Assembly (NCBI GenBank): GCA_017538685.1
Contig: JAFYIK010000025.1
Location: 1 to 9,429, forward strand
DNA: 9,429 nucleotides
Direction of reading: 5' to 3'
Source: Bacteroidales bacterium
GTDB lineage: Bacteria > Bacteroidota > Bacteroidia > Bacteroidales > UBA932
Part shown: positions 7,712-9,429 of the stretch, in pieces
Layout: the number at the start of each line of letters is the position of its first letter
Position numbering within the stretch: position 1 is the first letter of the stretch
Notes under the pieces: model-generated
What the model was told of the DNA's origin: nothing
The model's input: only the letters and a program-made list of their open reading frames with translations
Database searches by the model: none
Position numbers and translations under genes: made by a program

Positions 7712-7868
7712 GGGTGACGCGCGGCGCCGAAATGAGGGTTTTTGGCGCCGATTGGGGTCGCGGAAGGGTGATTTGGCGCTTTTTTGGGCGTTTTTGGCGC
7801 CGGTTGGGTGGTGAGTGGGTGATTTGGCGCCGAAATGTGGGTTTTTGGCGCGAGGGATCGGGAAGTGA
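7712..7868. repeat. Three tandem copies of a ~52-bp GGCGCC-containing repeat
   Basis: The copies run about 7712-7765, 7766-7816 and 7817-7868. Each starts with GGGTGA and holds two GGCGC boxes 21 bases apart. The box positions are 7723/7744, 7775/7796 and 7826/7847, so the period is 51-52 bases throughout. Copies 1 and 3 agree at 25 of 27 positions across the box-to-box core (7723-7749 against 7826-7852). Copies 2 and 3 share GGGTGATTTGGCGC exactly. The outer parts have diverged. Spacers are not unique sequences and there is no short conserved repeat of CRISPR type. Confidence 0.8.
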
Positions 7869-7901
7869 GGGCGGGGGAGGAGAACGTGAGGAAAATTTTC
7901 G

Positions 7902-7909
7902 TATCTTTG
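7902..7909 (+). promoter_or_regulatory. -7 promoter element (TATCTTTG) for xseA
   Basis: TATCTTTG fits the Bacteroidota element TAnnTTTG at every fixed position. The xseA ATG begins only six bases after its last base, so the predicted transcript has almost no leader. No clear -33 TTG is present at the usual spacing; that area is the purine-rich stretch. Confidence 0.55.
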
Positions 7910-7915
7910 AGTGTT

Positions 7916-9019
7916 ATGGAGTACGTGGATCTGCTGACACTTCAAAATACGATCAGGGAGGGGCTGACGGAGCTCTTTCCGGAGAGCGTGTGGGTGAAGG
8001 CGGAGATCGCGGCGGTGCAGACGAGAATGAACGGGCATTGCTATCTGGATCTGGTCCAGAGCGAGGGCGGCCGGCAGCTCGCGAAGGTCAAAGCCGTGAT
8101 CTGGAAATCGAAATTCCCGATGCTCCGAGCTTTCTTTAAAGACGCGACAGGAAAGGACCTTGAAGTGGGGCAACAGATACTCGTGCTGGCGGAGGTGAAT
8201 TACTCCGAACTCTATGGGCTGAGCCTCATAATAGACGACATCAATCCCGAATTCACCCTTGGCGATGCCGAGCTGAAAAAGCAGCAGACTATCAAGATGC
8301 TGCAGGCGGAAGGGATGATGGACCTTCAGCAGAAGCTGGAGCTCCCCGCGATTCCCTACAGGCTGGCCGTCATCAGCGCTCCGGATGCTGCCGGTTTCGG
8401 GGATTTCAAGCGCCATCTGACGGAAAACCAGTACGGATTCTATTTCGAAGTGGATCTCTATCCTGCGGCTATGCAGGGCGAAAAGGCCCCGGAAAGCATC
8501 GCGGACGCGCTCGGCGCGGTCGAAGCGGCGGGTGGATACGACGCAGCGCTGATCCTGCGCGGCGGCGGCTCGAACCTGGACCTCGCCTGCTTCGACGACT
8601 ATGGCCTCGCGCTCGCGATCGCCCAGTGCCCGATACCCGTCTTCACCGCCATAGGCCACGACAAAGATTATCACGTTGCCGATATGGTCGCGTACCGTTT
8701 CGTGAAGACCCCGACGGCGCTGGCGGATGAGTTCATCGATATGTATTCCGCGGAAGATGAGCGGATCGGAAGTCTCGGGGCGCGGCTGGCGCGGGCTTTC
8801 GCGGCGAAGATTCAGCAGCGCCTCTCGGCGCTCGATGAATTGGACCGCCGCATCAAGGCCGCCGACCCACGCGCCGTCCTCAGCCGCGGTTACACCCTCG
8901 CCGTGGACGCAAAAGGCCGCGTGATCAAATCAATCAAAAACGTCGCAAAAGGTGACACCATCGACATAATGTTATCCGACGGAACCATAACAGCAACAAT
9001 AGAAAAAATAAAAACGTAG
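7916..9019 (+). CDS. xseA: Exodeoxyribonuclease VII large subunit, compact form
   Basis: XseA is the catalytic subunit of exonuclease VII, which with XseB degrades single-stranded DNA from both ends. From ATG 7916 it has 367 residues, against 456 in E. coli. The N-terminal OB fold begins at LLTLQNTIREGL and includes VWVKAEIA and HCYLDL. The nuclease core follows, with LILRGGGSNLDLACFDD (Arg215, Gly216-218) and AIGHDKD (His248, then Asp249 and Asp251), matching the family's RGGGS and GHE/D signatures. The coiled-coil between the core and the C-terminal RGYTLA strand region (from Arg324) is only about 50 residues, much shorter than in E. coli, and accounts for the missing length. The reading frame extends upstream to 7835, but those codons lie in the repeat and promoter. 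The last ~12 codons are strikingly A-rich. xseB follows after the fold-back element. Confidence 0.93.
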   Translation: MEYVDLLTLQNTIREGLTELFPESVWVKAEIAAVQTRMNGHCYLDLVQSEGGRQLAKVKAVIWKSKFPMLRAFFKDATGKDLEVGQQILVLAEVNYSELYGLSLIIDDINPEFTLGDAELKKQQTIKMLQAEGMMDLQQKLELPAIPYRLAVISAPDAAGFGDFKRHLTENQYGFYFEVDLYPAAMQGEKAPESIADALGAVEAAGGYDAALILRGGGSNLDLACFDDYGLALAIAQCPIPVFTAIGHDKDYHVADMVAYRFVKTPTALADEFIDMYSAEDERIGSLGARLARAFAAKIQQRLSALDELDRRIKAADPRAVLSRGYTLAVDAKGRVIKSIKNVAKGDTIDIMLSDGTITATIEKIKT

Positions 9020-9130
9020 ATGAGGGGATCACCCCCGAGACCTGTGGCCGCCCGTGGCCACATGAACGGGAGGGGCCCACGAAGTGGGAGGGATGAGCGA
9101 AGCGAAGGTTTTCGGGGGTGACCCCTCATC
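9019..9130. repeat. Fold-back (MITE/REP-like) element between xseA and xseB
   Basis: The ends are near-perfect inverted repeats: GATGAGGGGATCACCCCCGA (9019-9038) against the complement of 9112-9130, with every base paired except one extra A at 9028. With a G-T pair and one bulge the stem continues to about 9043/9106. Inside are two more hairpins: TGTGGCC/GGCCACA (9043-9049, 9056-9062) and CCCAC/GTGGG (9076-9080, 9084-9088). GGGAGGG and GCGAA motifs recur in the loop region. No protein is encoded and no clear target-site duplication flanks it. The first base is the last of the xseA stop codon, and it ends three to nine bases before the possible xseB starts. The form suggests a dispersed, non-autonomous element, or a structured intercistronic RNA. 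Confidence 0.7.
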
Positions 9131-9139
9131 GAAGTGCCA

Positions 9140-9331
9140 ATGAATATGGAAGAAAATTTCGATTACGCGAAGGCGATAGGGCGGTTGGAGGAGATCGCAA
9201 GGAAGGTGGAGGATCCGCAGACGGGGCTGGACGAGATGGACAAGTATCTCGCCGAGTCGGAGGAGCTGATTGCCAAGTGCAGGGAATACCTGCGCACGGC
9301 GCGCGAGAGACTCGCGGAGTTGGACGCATAA
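9140..9331 (+). CDS. xseB: Exodeoxyribonuclease VII small subunit
   Basis: XseB is the small helical subunit of exonuclease VII. From ATG 9140 it has 63 residues, somewhat shorter than the 80 of E. coli. The family pattern is clear: FDYAKAIGRLEEIARKVED, then GLDEMDKYLAESEELIAKCREYL and ARERLAEL, forming the two-helix hairpin. Three starts are possible, GTG 9134, ATG 9140 and ATG 9146; the two ATGs are favoured, and 9146 gives MEENFDYAKA. No Shine-Dalgarno is visible. Unusually, the gene is separated from xseA by a ~112-base fold-back element rather than by the usual short gap or overlap. Confidence 0.92.
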   Translation: MNMEENFDYAKAIGRLEEIARKVEDPQTGLDEMDKYLAESEELIAKCREYLRTARERLAELDA

Positions 9332-9360
9332 CGACGAACACAGATAATAACACTAACCAT

Positions 9361-9429
9361 ATGCAGAAGATTTACAAATCGGACCCGTGGCTGGAGCCGT
9401 GGAAAGCCAAGATCGAGGCGAGACACACC
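9361..9429 (+). CDS. glgB: 1,4-alpha-glucan branching enzyme, N-terminal fragment (probable)
   Basis: Only 23 codons are visible before the window ends. MQKIYKSDPWLEPWKAKIEARH fits the start of Bacteroidota glycogen branching enzymes, which open with a short basic stretch, then (N/S)DPWLEP, then a helix with I-x-x-R-H/Y. These enzymes form alpha-1,6 branches in glycogen. The preceding 29 bases are A-rich (ATAATAACACTAACCAT) without a Shine-Dalgarno or a TAnnTTTG element, so expression from an upstream promoter is likely. The call rests on a short stretch remembered from the family and should be read as probable. Confidence 0.6.
   Translation, partial: MQKIYKSDPWLEPWKAKIEARHT

Larger units (their letters stand above)
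7603..7915. other. Gene-free repeat-rich spacer between der and xseA
   Basis: This 313-base interval holds no credible gene. It contains, in order, two related palindromes, three tandem copies of a ~52-base repeat, a purine-rich stretch (about 7852-7896) and the xseA promoter. The + strand is markedly rich in G and T from about 7709 to 7850. Open frames that run through it have Gly/Arg/Trp-rich, low-complexity translations with no recognisable domain. Confidence 0.8.

Noticed and set aside
7712..7868. CRISPR array
   Set aside because: Only three diverged copies, with no invariant repeat of 25-40 bases alternating with unique spacers of constant length, and no cas genes.
7766..7880. G-quadruplex in the G-rich strand of the spacer
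   Set aside because: The GGG tracts are too far apart for a standard four-tract motif; only a weak two-layer form is possible near 7803-7819.
7835..7915. Upstream extension of the xseA frame (27 extra codons)
   Set aside because: These codons run through the third tandem repeat and the promoter, and encode nothing resembling an XseA N-terminus.
7672..8139. 155-codon + strand frame over the spacer and xseA 5' end
   Set aside because: It is a shadow: Gly/Arg/Trp-rich, it crosses the repeats, and it overlaps the well-supported xseA in another frame.
1..9429. A new defence, mobile or biosynthetic gene system
   Set aside because: Every recognised gene is a housekeeping gene, apart from the kinase and one small membrane protein. 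The unusual signals are non-coding repeats and the CATG bias.

Overview
The window looks like a chromosomal segment of a GC-rich member of the Bacteroidota, probably Bacteroidales. The grounds are protein resemblance (PRPP synthetase, EngB, and the first residues of a branching enzyme), two promoter elements of the Bacteroidota form TAnnTTTG, and A-rich rather than Shine-Dalgarno-like sequence before most starts. All recognised genes lie on the + strand and are tightly packed. They are housekeeping genes, and no defence, phage, CRISPR or biosynthetic system was found.

Layout. (1) 1-4354: the 3' part of efp (EF-P), rlmH (23S rRNA pseudouridine methyltransferase, TTG start), and a 1130-residue multi-pass NtrY-like sensor histidine kinase whose ATG overlaps the rlmH stop; an imperfect hairpin follows. 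(2) 4422-7602: a promoter with an overlapping palindrome, then engB, prs, a small Cys-rich single-pass membrane protein and der, with gaps or overlaps of only a few bases. A dispersed-repeat-like palindrome encodes the C-terminal tail of the small protein and lies just before der. (3) 7603-7915: a 313-bp gene-free spacer holding two related palindromes, three tandem copies of a ~52-bp repeat, and a promoter only 6 bases from the xseA start. (4) 7916-9429: xseA (unusually short), a ~112-bp fold-back element, xseB, and the first 23 codons of a GlgB-type branching enzyme.

Functionally, EF-P, RlmH, EngB and Der all serve translation or ribosome assembly, Prs supplies PRPP for nucleotides, and XseA/XseB form exonuclease VII. 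The sensor kinase is the outlier in the first group, and its partner regulator is not in the window.

The strongest unexplained signals are not genes. CATG is almost absent: one occurrence in 9.4 kb, none in a coding region, with synonymous codons before Met chosen to avoid it. The single CATG lies inside the fold-back element between xseA and xseB. The other notable structure is the layered repeat spacer in front of xseA.
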